Translations under genes and position numbers: made by a program
Notes under the pieces: generated by a model
The model's database searches: none
Told to the model about the DNA's origin: nothing
Seen by the model: only the letters and a program-made list of their open reading frames with translations
Source: JANWZL01 sp037445185
Lineage (GTDB): Bacteria; Pseudomonadota; Gammaproteobacteria; Burkholderiales; Thiobacillaceae
Reading direction: 5' to 3'
Length of the DNA stretch: 11,680 bases
Assembly (NCBI GenBank): GCA_037445185.1
Contig: JBBIKZ010000076.1
Location: forward strand, 1 to 11,680
Part shown: one piece after another, positions 6,544 through 11,680 of the stretch
Layout: each line of letters starts with the position of its first letter
Position numbering within the stretch: the stretch's first letter is position 1

Positions 6544-7669
6544 AGGCGCCGCGGGGCAGAGTGATCCTGAGGTCCTCCGGCTCGAGGTCGAGCCAGCGCA
6601 GCGAGCGTCTCACCTCGGCGCCGAGCAGCACCTTGTGCCGGATCATGAAGTTGACCAGGGGCGTCATGATGCGCCAATGCGCACGGCTCGCCTTGCCGGC
6701 CCGGATCAGGGCCGAGAATTCGGGCGTGTAGGGGTTGTAGCCGAAGTGCAGCAGGTCGGAATACATCAGCAGCCAGTTGATCGGGTAGTTGCTGAACACG
6801 GGACTGGCATGCCGGCCACTGGCCACCAGACCGAGACGCACGACCTCCTTCATGACCTGGTCCTGGTTGTAGTCCCAGGCATGGAAGGGGGCCAGGTAGC
6901 GGGGGAAGGCGCTGCCGGCCGGATAGCGACGCGGGTTCCAGAAGCGCGCCAGTTCCTGGGCGGTGAAGGCCCCGCAGCGGACGAGCTCCGGCGGGGTCCA
7001 GTCGGTCTCGCAGAGGAGCGTGCGCGAGAACTCGTACACCATGCGCTCCGGCTCCGGCTGGCCCGGGGAATAGCCGGCGAGCACGAGGGGGATGCCCTTT
7101 TCCATCGCCACGGTCAGGGCGTCCCCCTCGAACAGCGGGGCATAGACATAGGAGACGGTATAGACCGCGCCGCGTGCCTCCTGGTGGGTGAGCAGGTAGC
7201 GGAAGAGCTTGCGGTAGAAGGCCTCGGGCGGACGATAGACCAGGTGATCCACCCCCAGCTTGGCGATGGTGCGCCGGATGTTGTCCCAGGCCAGGGGGGG
7301 GATGTTGACATCGGTGGTGTAGGCGAGCACGTTGAGGCCGTAGTCCACCTTCAGTCTGTGGAGCAGGTACAGGCTGTCCTTGCCGCCGCTGACGCAGACC
7401 AGGGCGTCGTAGCGGCCCCGGCCACGGCAGTCTTCGAGGGCGGCATCCAGGTCGGCCTGATACGCCCGGCGCCGCGTCTGGTCATCGGCCATGGCCCGTA
7501 TCGGATCATAGGCCCGACAATGGGCACACAGACCGCTGGCGTCGAGGTCGGCCCCCGGCACGATGTCGGGCAGGAGGCAGTTTTTGCACAGGGCCAAGTG
7601 TGCTCCCGGTCGTGTACCGATGTCTCGCTTGGTTGCGGGTGCCGGCCTAGCGGCCGGCATGGTCTGCAT
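6521..7669 (-). CDS. PP-loop ATPase, N-acetyl-sugar-amidotransferase-like
   Basis: A 382-residue protein with two Cys pairs (C28-x2-C31 and C48-x2-C51), probably a zinc knuckle, followed by the adenylating P-loop VCVSGGKDSLYLLHRL (91-106). This CxxC-CxxC-SGGKDS layout is that of the WbpG/PseA-type N-acetyl sugar amidotransferases, which use ATP to activate a substrate for transfer of ammonia supplied by a HisH-like glutaminase. No glutaminase is present here. Given the surrounding acyl enzymes the substrate may not be a sugar; sulfur transfer is another possibility for PP-loop enzymes. The ATG at 7669 has GGGGA 6 bases upstream. A TTG at 7597, preceded by GGGAG, would start the protein just before the first Cys pair as in relatives and is a real alternative. 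It is the first gene of the overlapping trio. Confidence 0.78.
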   Translation of the reverse strand: MQTMPAARPAPATKRDIGTRPGAHLALCKNCLLPDIVPGADLDASGLCAHCRAYDPIRAMADDQTRRRAYQADLDAALEDCRGRGRYDALVCVSGGKDSLYLLHRLKVDYGLNVLAYTTDVNIPPLAWDNIRRTIAKLGVDHLVYRPPEAFYRKLFRYLLTHQEARGAVYTVSYVYAPLFEGDALTVAMEKGIPLVLAGYSPGQPEPERMVYEFSRTLLCETDWTPPELVRCGAFTAQELARFWNPRRYPAGSAFPRYLAPFHAWDYNQDQVMKEVVRLGLVASGRHASPVFSNYPINWLLMYSDLLHFGYNPYTPEFSALIRAGKASRAHWRIMTPLVNFMIRHKVLLGAEVRRSLRWLDLEPEDLRITLPRGAYDPPLGT

Positions 7670-7858
7670 GCATCGTCCCCGCCGCGCCCCTGGAACACGG
7701 GGGCTTGCGCATGAGGGGACCGCGCGCCGGCCGCATCGTTCGTCGACTGCAATATCGGTGTGGCGGTCGGCTTCTTGACCCCTGCCCGTTGCGCACGCCC
7801 GCGCCCGAGGCCCTGACCTGCCCCGGGGGTGACTGGCAGGCCGCGCGCCAGTGCGACC

Positions 7859-7879
7859 CCCGGCCTCCTGTCGGCCGGG
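7859..7879. repeat. GC-rich hairpin downstream of the acyl synthase gene
   Basis: CCCGGCC (7859-7865) pairs with GGCCGGG (7873-7879) around a 7-base loop, 19 bases past the acyl synthase stop. There is no T tract on either strand, so it is not a classic terminator; it may stabilise the 3' end of the transcript. The rest of the 228-base gap up to the PP-loop gene shows no gene or clear promoter to me. Confidence 0.4.
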
Positions 7880-7897
7880 TCCTCGGCACGGTGCGGT

Positions 7898-8692
7898 CTA
7901 TGCCTGCCGGTCGCGTTCGCTGTCGATCAGATGCCGGGCGATCTCCCTGTCCTTGTTCGGCGAGAAGAAATAGGGATAGAGCAGGCGCACCTGCTTGGCC
8001 AGCTCGGGCTTGCCGCCATAGTTCTCGATCCACTCGTCCACCTTGGCCGCCTCCAGCCACAGCAGCACGGCGGGGGCATTGACGCGGGCGCAGTGCCGCT
8101 GCGGCCCGAAGTCGTCGAAGCCGAGCATGCGCTTGTAGAAATCGACATGATCGGGATTGACCTCGATGACCATGTCCGTGTAGCGCCAGATGCGCCGCAG
8201 GTGGATGTAGGCGATGTGGAACAGCGAGGCCAGCACCTGCTTGGAGGCGCGCTTGGTGTCCACCGCCAGCTTGGTGAACTCGGCGACCTTGCAGCCTCGG
8301 CCGCGCAGGCGGTCGATCTCGTCCTGGTAGAGCTCGTCCGCATAGAGGCCCTGACCGACGTCCAGCCCGACGGTGAGCGTGCCCACGACCTGCTCGTTGA
8401 GGTAGGACAGCAGGGTGATCTCCGCCGGGCGGCCGCGCGGCCGGCCGCCACTGGCGGCGACGTAGCCCGCCTCGGCGTAGCGCTTCCTGACCAGGAAGCT
8501 GGCCTGCTGGACGCGATCATCGCCGGTGGCGAGCCGGATCTTGAACTCGTCCGCCTGCGTGTGCTCGATGCGCGTGGCCAGCCGGTCGCTCGTGCGCGCC
8601 TCCCCCTTGCGCAGGGCGTGGGGCGGGCGAAAGGCGACGATGGTCTTGCGCCACTCGGCGCCGGACCGCTTGATGCGCTCCATCAGTCCCAT
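7898..8692 (-). CDS. N-acyl amino acid synthase, FeeM-like GNAT acyltransferase
   Basis: A 264-residue protein resembling FeeM, which joins acyl chains from acyl-carrier protein to tyrosine, and the related exosortase-associated acyltransferases; these share the GNAT/LuxI-type fold. Recognisable parts are FLVRKRYAEAGYV (66-78), the beta segment VVGTLTVGLD (102-111) followed by GLYADELYQDEIDRLR (115-130), the acceptor-strand block VAEFTKLAVD (136-145), a long helix LASLFHIAYIHLRRI (154-168), and IEVNPDHVDFYKRMLGF (176-192). I chose the ATG at 8692 (AGG 6 bases upstream); a TTG at 8722 lies in the leader. No signal peptide or membrane helix. The amino acid and acyl donor cannot be read from sequence. 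It lies 228 bases upstream of the PP-loop gene on the same strand, and is divergent from the PilZ gene. Confidence 0.8.
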   Translation of the reverse strand: MGLMERIKRSGAEWRKTIVAFRPPHALRKGEARTSDRLATRIEHTQADEFKIRLATGDDRVQQASFLVRKRYAEAGYVAASGGRPRGRPAEITLLSYLNEQVVGTLTVGLDVGQGLYADELYQDEIDRLRGRGCKVAEFTKLAVDTKRASKQVLASLFHIAYIHLRRIWRYTDMVIEVNPDHVDFYKRMLGFDDFGPQRHCARVNAPAVLLWLEAAKVDEWIENYGGKPELAKQVRLLYPYFFSPNKDREIARHLIDSERDRQA

Positions 8693-8745
8693 GGGATGCC
8701 TATCAGAACCTCTTATAGCCAACCGCGGTAATTTAATGATAAGTC

Positions 8746-8775
8746 AGTATAGAGTTTTATTACAGCAGTGGCCAA
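8746..8775 (-). promoter_or_regulatory. Sigma-70-like promoter of the acyl synthase gene
   Basis: On the minus strand TTGGCC (8775-8770, 4 of 6 to TTGACA) is followed after 18 bases by TATACT (8751-8746, 5 of 6 to TATAAT). The start would be near 8739, giving a leader of about 47 bases. It lies in a conspicuously AT-rich patch between the two divergent genes. Confidence 0.6.
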
Positions 8776-8802
8776 CTTTCCGAAGCTGCCTTGGCACGCG
8801 AC

Positions 8803-9537
8803 ATGAAGATCGAACTGACCGCGAGTGAGGATCGTGAGCGCTACCTGGTGCGCCACCCGGCGGAGTTGCGGCGCATCCTGCGCGAGGTCATGCAGGACAA
8901 GGGCATCGTCACCGCCTATGCCGACGACGACAGGGAGCGCATGCTCACCACCGTCGTCGACCTCGATCCGGTCGGCGGATCGGTCTACCTCGACTGTGGC
9001 GCCGACGAAGGCATGAACGCGCGCCTCGTCACCTGCCGTGAGGTGACCCTATCGACGACCCACGACGGGGTGCTGGTGCAGTTCACCTCGCCGCCGCTCG
9101 CGCGGATGCGCCGCAGCGGGGGCGATGTCCTGCGGGCCGCCCTGCCCGAGGCGATCCTGCGGCTGCAGCGGCGGGAGTACTACCGCCTGGTGACCTCGCT
9201 GGTCGATCCGATCAAATGCCGCATCCCCACCGACCGCGGGGAGCTGGAGACGACCGTGGTCGACCTGAGCGTGGGCGGCATCGGCATCCTTGCCTACGAG
9301 CCGGATATCTCTTTGCAGCCGGGCCGGGTCTATCCCGCCTGCCGCATCACCATGAACGCGCTAGGCCAGTTCGCCGTCAGCCTGGCCGTGCGCAGCGTCT
9401 TCGAGGTCACCCTGCCGAGCGGGTGCCGTTCGCACCGCGCCGGCTGCCAATTCCTCGACCTCCCGCCGGGGATGGAGACGCTGCTCCAGCGCTACATCAC
9501 CCGGACGGAGCGGGAGCGGCGCAAGCGCTATCTGTGA
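8803..9537 (+). CDS. YcgR-type PilZ-domain c-di-GMP receptor
   Basis: A 244-residue cytoplasmic protein in two parts. Residues 1 to about 110 match the YcgR N-terminal domain (ILREVMQDKGIVTAY, then short beta strands). Residues about 118-238 form a PilZ domain with both c-di-GMP signatures: RRxxxR as R123-R124-EYY-R128, and DxSxxG as D154-S156-G159. YcgR proteins bind cyclic di-GMP and slow the flagellar motor, favouring surface attachment; others control polysaccharide synthesis. I chose the ATG at 8803 (MKIEL); an in-frame TTG at 8791 is less likely, and the ribosome site is weak either way. No flagellar gene is in view. It is divergent from the acyl synthase and converges on hemB with only 17 bases between stops. 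Confidence 0.88.
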   Translation: MKIELTASEDRERYLVRHPAELRRILREVMQDKGIVTAYADDDRERMLTTVVDLDPVGGSVYLDCGADEGMNARLVTCREVTLSTTHDGVLVQFTSPPLARMRRSGGDVLRAALPEAILRLQRREYYRLVTSLVDPIKCRIPTDRGELETTVVDLSVGGIGILAYEPDISLQPGRVYPACRITMNALGQFAVSLAVRSVFEVTLPSGCRSHRAGCQFLDLPPGMETLLQRYITRTERERRKRYL

Positions 9538-9554
9538 GCGCCCGGCGCGACGGG

Positions 9555-10580
9555 TCACGCGTCGGCGAGGTCGCGCAGCCAGCGGGCGGCCTCCAGGGCG
9601 TAGTAGGTGAGCACCGCATCGGCCCCGGCGCGCTTGCAGGCGAGCAGGGCCTCCAGCACGCAGGCCCGCTCGTCTAGCCAGCCGTGCTGGGCGGCGGCCT
9701 TGAGCATGGCGTATTCGCCGGAGACCTGGTAGACCAGGGTGGGGGCGCCGAAGGTCTGCTTGACGCGGTGCACCACGTCCAGATAGGGCAGCCCGGGCTT
9801 GACCATCACCATGTCGGCCGCCTCCTGCAGGTCGAGGCACACCTCCCAGAGGGCCTCGTCGCTGTTGGCGGGGTCCATCTGGTAGGTGTACTTGTTGCCC
9901 GCCCCCAGGTTGGCGGCGGAACCGACAGCGTCGCGGAAGGGGCCGTAGAAACTGGAGGCGTATTTCGCCGAATAGGCGAGGATGCGGGTGTGGATGTGAC
10001 CGGCGGCGTCCAGGGCCTCGCGGATGGCGCGGATGCGTCCGTCCATCATGTCGGACGGGGCCACCACGTCGGCACCGGCGGCGGCGTGCACTTCGGCCTG
10101 GCGCGTGAGCACGGCGATGGTCTCGTCGTTGAGCACATAGCCGCTCGCGTCGACGAGGCCGTCCTGGCCGTGGCTGGTATAGGGGTCGAGGGCGATGTCG
10201 GTGATCACCCCCAGCTCCGGGAAACGCGCCTTGAGCCCGGCCACCGCCCGCGGCACCAGTCCGTTCGGGTTGTAGGCCTCCTCGGCGGTCTCGCTCTTGA
10301 GCGACGGGTCGATGACTGGGAACAGGGCGAGCGCCGGGATACCCAGCGTCTGACATGCCTCGGCCACGGCATAGAGCCTGTCCAGCGTCATCCGCGTGAC
10401 CCCGGGCATGGAGGCGACTGCCTCCTCGCGCGCCGCGCCATCCAGGACGAAGACGGGCAGGATGAGGTCGGCGGTGGTGAGGTGGTTCTCGCGCATCAGC
10501 CGCCGCGAGAAGGCGTCGCGGCGCATGCGGCGCATACGCTTACGGGGGAAACTGGCGAGGTCGAACATAGGCGCATTCAT
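9555..10580 (-). CDS. hemB: Porphobilinogen synthase (delta-aminolevulinic acid dehydratase)
   Basis: A 341-residue enzyme that condenses two 5-aminolevulinate molecules to porphobilinogen, the second common step of haem synthesis. The two Schiff-base lysines are visible: K206 in AYSAKYASSFYGPF and K261 in MVKPGLPYLD. The metal-site segment reads DIALDPYTSHGQDG (128-141): Asp and Ala stand where the zinc enzymes carry three Cys (VCLCEYTSHGHCG), so this is the zinc-independent, Mg-activated type. Length and the N-terminal RKRMRRMRRDAFSRRLMREN segment are standard. The ATG at 10580 is preceded by only a weak GGG; an ATG at 10568 is an alternative. Monocistronic by appearance. Confidence 0.97.
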   Translation of the reverse strand: MNAPMFDLASFPRKRMRRMRRDAFSRRLMRENHLTTADLILPVFVLDGAAREEAVASMPGVTRMTLDRLYAVAEACQTLGIPALALFPVIDPSLKSETAEEAYNPNGLVPRAVAGLKARFPELGVITDIALDPYTSHGQDGLVDASGYVLNDETIAVLTRQAEVHAAAGADVVAPSDMMDGRIRAIREALDAAGHIHTRILAYSAKYASSFYGPFRDAVGSAANLGAGNKYTYQMDPANSDEALWEVCLDLQEAADMVMVKPGLPYLDVVHRVKQTFGAPTLVYQVSGEYAMLKAAAQHGWLDERACVLEALLACKRAGADAVLTYYALEAARWLRDLADA

Positions 10581-10641
10581 CCCGATGTCAGAAGACCAAA
10601 GGATAGCAGGCCGGGCAGGGATAGCGGCCCTTCCGTTAGGC

Positions 10642-10670
10642 GGAACTTTTCGAACGAGAATCGATCTAGA
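10642..10670 (+). promoter_or_regulatory. Sigma-E/AlgU-like promoter of the candidate small RNA
   Basis: GGAACTT (10642-10648) matches the -35 of extracytoplasmic sigma-E/AlgU promoters exactly; after 16 bases TCTAGA (10665-10670) resembles the -10 (TCTGA/TCTAA). The predicted start is about 10677. The -35 also forms part of a TTCCG/CGGAA inverted repeat (10631-10645). ErsA of Pseudomonas is known to be AlgU-dependent, which fits. Confidence 0.5.
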
Positions 10671-10676
10671 TGACTA

Positions 10677-10790
10677 GTAGCCTGTCGACGAGTCGCTTCG
10701 TCTCCCGCTTCTCCTCCCTGAGCGGGTGCCTTAACGCAAAGTTAAGGCTCATTCAACCCGGCTTTGTCCCCTTGAGCCGGGTTTTTTTTT
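10677..10790 (+). ncRNA. Candidate small regulatory RNA (Spot 42/ErsA position)
   Basis: A plus-strand, roughly 114-base region with consecutive hairpins: GACGA/TCGTC (10687-10702); CCCGCT (10704-10709) with AGCGGG (10721-10726), exposing the 11-base loop TCTCCTCCCTG; GCCTTAAC/GTTAAGGC (10728-10748) with loop GCAAA; and a terminator AACCCGGCT/AGCCGGGTT ending in nine T's. The CTCCTCCC loop is complementary to Shine-Dalgarno sequences, a common seed in small RNAs that block translation. A sigma-E-like promoter lies just upstream. Spot 42 in E. coli and ErsA in Pseudomonas occupy the same place, convergent to engB, although polA, their usual other neighbour, is replaced here by hemB. No protein frame fits. 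Exact 5' end, expression and targets are inferred. Confidence 0.65.
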
Positions 10791-11423
10791 GTCCGCCGTT
10801 TCCGCGCCCCCTTCGTCTGGCGGGCGCGGGGCGAGGTCGAGCCAGGCACGCAGCACGTCCTCCGCCTCGGCCAGCCCCAGCCGCCGCGTGGCGGAGAAGA
10901 CCTGGGCCTCGCCCGGCAGCCCCCGCTCCGCCAGATAGGCGCGCACCGCGCGCAGGGTCGTCAGCGCCTGGCTGCGCGATAGCTTGTCGGCCTTGGACAG
11001 GAGCACGTGCACCGGTTTGCCGGTCTGCCGCCACCAGTCGAGCAACTGGCGGTCGAGCCCGGTGAGGGGATGGCGGATGTCCATGATCAGGATCAGACCG
11101 CGCAGGGGCGCACGCGTGATGAGGTAATCCCCGGCCAGGGACTGCCAGGCCCGCTGCTGCCCCAGGGGCGCGCGGGCGTAGCCGTAGCCCGGCAGGTCGA
11201 CGAGGAAGCGCCCCGGCCCGACGCGGAAGTAGTTCAGGTGCTGGGTGCGCCCGGGCGTCTTGCTGACATAGGCCAGGCGCTTCTGATTGGCCAGGACGTT
11301 GATGGCGCTCGACTTGCCGGCATTGGAGCGGCCGACGAAGGCGACCTCGGCCTCGCTGTCCTGCGGCAGGCCGGCGAGACTGGCGACGGTGGCATGAAAG
11401 CTCGCTTTGATCACGGTGTGCAC
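10749..11423 (-). CDS. engB: Ribosome biogenesis GTP-binding protein EngB (YihA/YsxC)
   Basis: A 224-residue GTPase needed for assembly of the large ribosomal subunit. All G motifs are present: G1 GRSNAGKS (31-38), G2 TPGRTQ (56-61), G3 DLPGYG (76-81), G4 SKAD (143-146) and G5 SATRR (177-181). The start is a GTG at 11423; a second GTG at 11414, with AGG 8 bases upstream, may be the true one and gives MIKASFHATV. The C-terminal tail DKKKPGSRGQSRVE is encoded by the complement of the small-RNA terminator: the three lysines come from its T tract. The gene is divergent from the cytochrome gene and convergent with the small RNA. Confidence 0.96.
   Translation of the reverse strand: MHTVIKASFHATVASLAGLPQDSEAEVAFVGRSNAGKSSAINVLANQKRLAYVSKTPGRTQHLNYFRVGPGRFLVDLPGYGYARAPLGQQRAWQSLAGDYLITRAPLRGLILIMDIRHPLTGLDRQLLDWWRQTGKPVHVLLSKADKLSRSQALTTLRAVRAYLAERGLPGEAQVFSATRRLGLAEAEDVLRAWLDLAPRPPDEGGAETADKKKPGSRGQSRVE
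10755..10790 (+). terminator. Intrinsic terminator of the candidate small RNA
   Basis: A 9-bp perfect stem AACCCGGCT (10755-10763) / AGCCGGGTT (10775-10783), 11-base loop, with an uninterrupted T tract from 10782 to 10790. The T tract is on the plus strand only, so it ends a plus-strand transcript, although it lies inside the last 14 codons of the minus-strand engB. Confidence 0.88.
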
Positions 11424-11441
11424 CTAGAGTTGTGCTGCCCC

Positions 11442-11477
11442 GGCTCGGACATCTCACCCGAGCCTGCCCCCCTCGGG
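11442..11477 (-). promoter_or_regulatory. Two mutually exclusive stems in the engB leader
   Basis: On the minus strand CCCGAG (11477-11472) can pair with CTCGGG (11462-11457); the latter region (11464-11458) can instead pair with CCGAGCC (11448-11442), a 7-bp stem about 19 bases before the GTG. The two pairings exclude each other, as in attenuator-like leaders. GC-rich DNA makes such pairings fairly common. Confidence 0.3.
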
Positions 11478-11501
11478 GTGGCCGCAGAGGGACTCGGGCG
11501 C

Positions 11502-11531
11502 TTGGCATACTAGCAGCAGGCCGGCTAGAAT
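11502..11531 (+). promoter_or_regulatory. Sigma-70 promoter of the cytochrome c4-like gene
   Basis: TTGGCA (11502-11507, 5 of 6) and TAGAAT (11526-11531, 5 of 6) separated by 18 bases; the start would be near 11538, 37 bases before the ATG. On the opposite strand TGCTAGTAT (11515-11507) looks like an extended -10 for engB, so the divergent promoters may overlap. Confidence 0.7.
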
Positions 11532-11574
11532 GCCGCGATTTGATGACCCAGCTATCTGAATTAGGAGTGTTGCC

Positions 11575-11680
11575 ATGCATTTCCGCCATGCGCTACTGAT
11601 CGCGCTCATGTCCGCCCCGCTGGCCTGGGCCGCCACGGCCCCCGGCAGCGCCACCCGCGGCGACCCGGCCAAGGCCCAGA
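11575..11680 (+). CDS. Cytochrome c4-like protein, N-terminal fragment (cut by window end)
   Basis: Only 35 codons are inside the window. AGGAG at 11563-11567 lies 7 bases before the ATG at 11575. The product begins MHFRHALLIALMSAPLAWAA, a clear Sec signal peptide with an Ala-rich cleavage region, followed by a short Ala/Thr/Gly/Pro linker and GDPAKAQ, resembling the AGDAAKG segment that precedes the first CxxCH in c-type cytochromes such as c4. The haem motif itself is outside the window. A cytochrome c4 gene next to and divergent from engB is the arrangement in Pseudomonas, which is the main reason for the name. Periplasmic electron carrier, if correct. Confidence 0.6.
   Translation, partial: MHFRHALLIALMSAPLAWAATAPGSATRGDPAKAQ

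Noticed and set aside
6413..7714. Plus-strand open frame of 433 codons
   Set aside because: Antisense to the PP-loop gene; His/Val/Gly-rich repeats of dinucleotide origin and no recognisable domain.
7647..8060. Minus-strand 137-codon frame spanning the gap before the PP-loop gene
   Set aside because: It overlaps the 3' part of the acyl synthase in another frame and is Arg/Gly-rich; it has no convincing start signal.
8791..8808. TTGGCACGCGACATGA as a second sigma-54 promoter
   Set aside because: The -24 half looks right, but the -12 TTGC element is missing at the required spacing, and it overlaps the start of the PilZ gene.
9684..10673. Plus-strand 329-codon frame opposite hemB
   Set aside because: Antisense shadow of a clearly real hemB gene.
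1..11680. CRISPR array, tRNA/rRNA genes, insertion sequences or prophage genes
   Set aside because: I saw no regularly spaced repeats, tRNA-like cloverleaf, transposase or integrase; the only repeats are those listed.

Overview
The window is very GC-rich, gene-dense chromosomal DNA, most likely from a gammaproteobacterium of the Chromatiales/Ectothiorhodospiraceae type. The right-hand block (hemB, then engB divergent from a cytochrome c4-like gene) resembles the engB neighbourhood of Pseudomonas. The left part carries a PEP-CTERM surface protein. All taxonomic statements are inferred from gene order and protein resemblance; no 16S rRNA or other marker is present.

Left (1-1432): a PEP-CTERM protein gene on the minus strand, closed by a strong intrinsic terminator at the window edge. 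It is preceded by a near-perfect sigma-54 (-24/-12) promoter, an 18-bp perfect palindrome and a poly-A motif (TGT-A7-TCCGACA) at typical enhancer distances. One close copy of this motif lies next to the start of the FAD oxidase gene, and a degenerate third copy lies further upstream.

Middle (1433-8692): a minus-strand accessory cluster that reads like a small biosynthetic pathway. Transcription order is: a FeeM-like N-acyl amino acid synthase (GNAT fold) with its own sigma-70-like promoter; a PP-loop ATPase of the N-acetyl-sugar-amidotransferase type; an FAA1-type AMP-forming acyl ligase; a thioester-reductase-like SDR; a broken gene resembling PD-(D/E)XK/DUF3782-type proteins; and a VAO/PCMH-family FAD oxidase. 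The PP-loop, ligase and SDR genes overlap (23 bp, then ATGA), so they are probably translated together. The working hypothesis is that an acylated amino acid or related acyl product is made, activated, reduced and oxidised. The product is unknown.

Right (8803-11680): a YcgR-type PilZ c-di-GMP receptor, divergent from the acyl synthase, converges on hemB, whose metal site is of the Zn-independent, Asp-rich type. Between hemB and engB lies a strong candidate for an unannotated small RNA on the plus strand (about 10677-10790): a sigma-E/AlgU-like promoter, a hairpin displaying a CU-rich anti-Shine-Dalgarno loop, a second perfect hairpin, and an intrinsic terminator with nine T's that is embedded antisense in the 3' end of engB. 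Position and orientation match Spot 42 of Escherichia coli and ErsA of Pseudomonas, both convergent to engB. The window ends in the signal peptide of a cytochrome c4-like protein, which has a good sigma-70 promoter.
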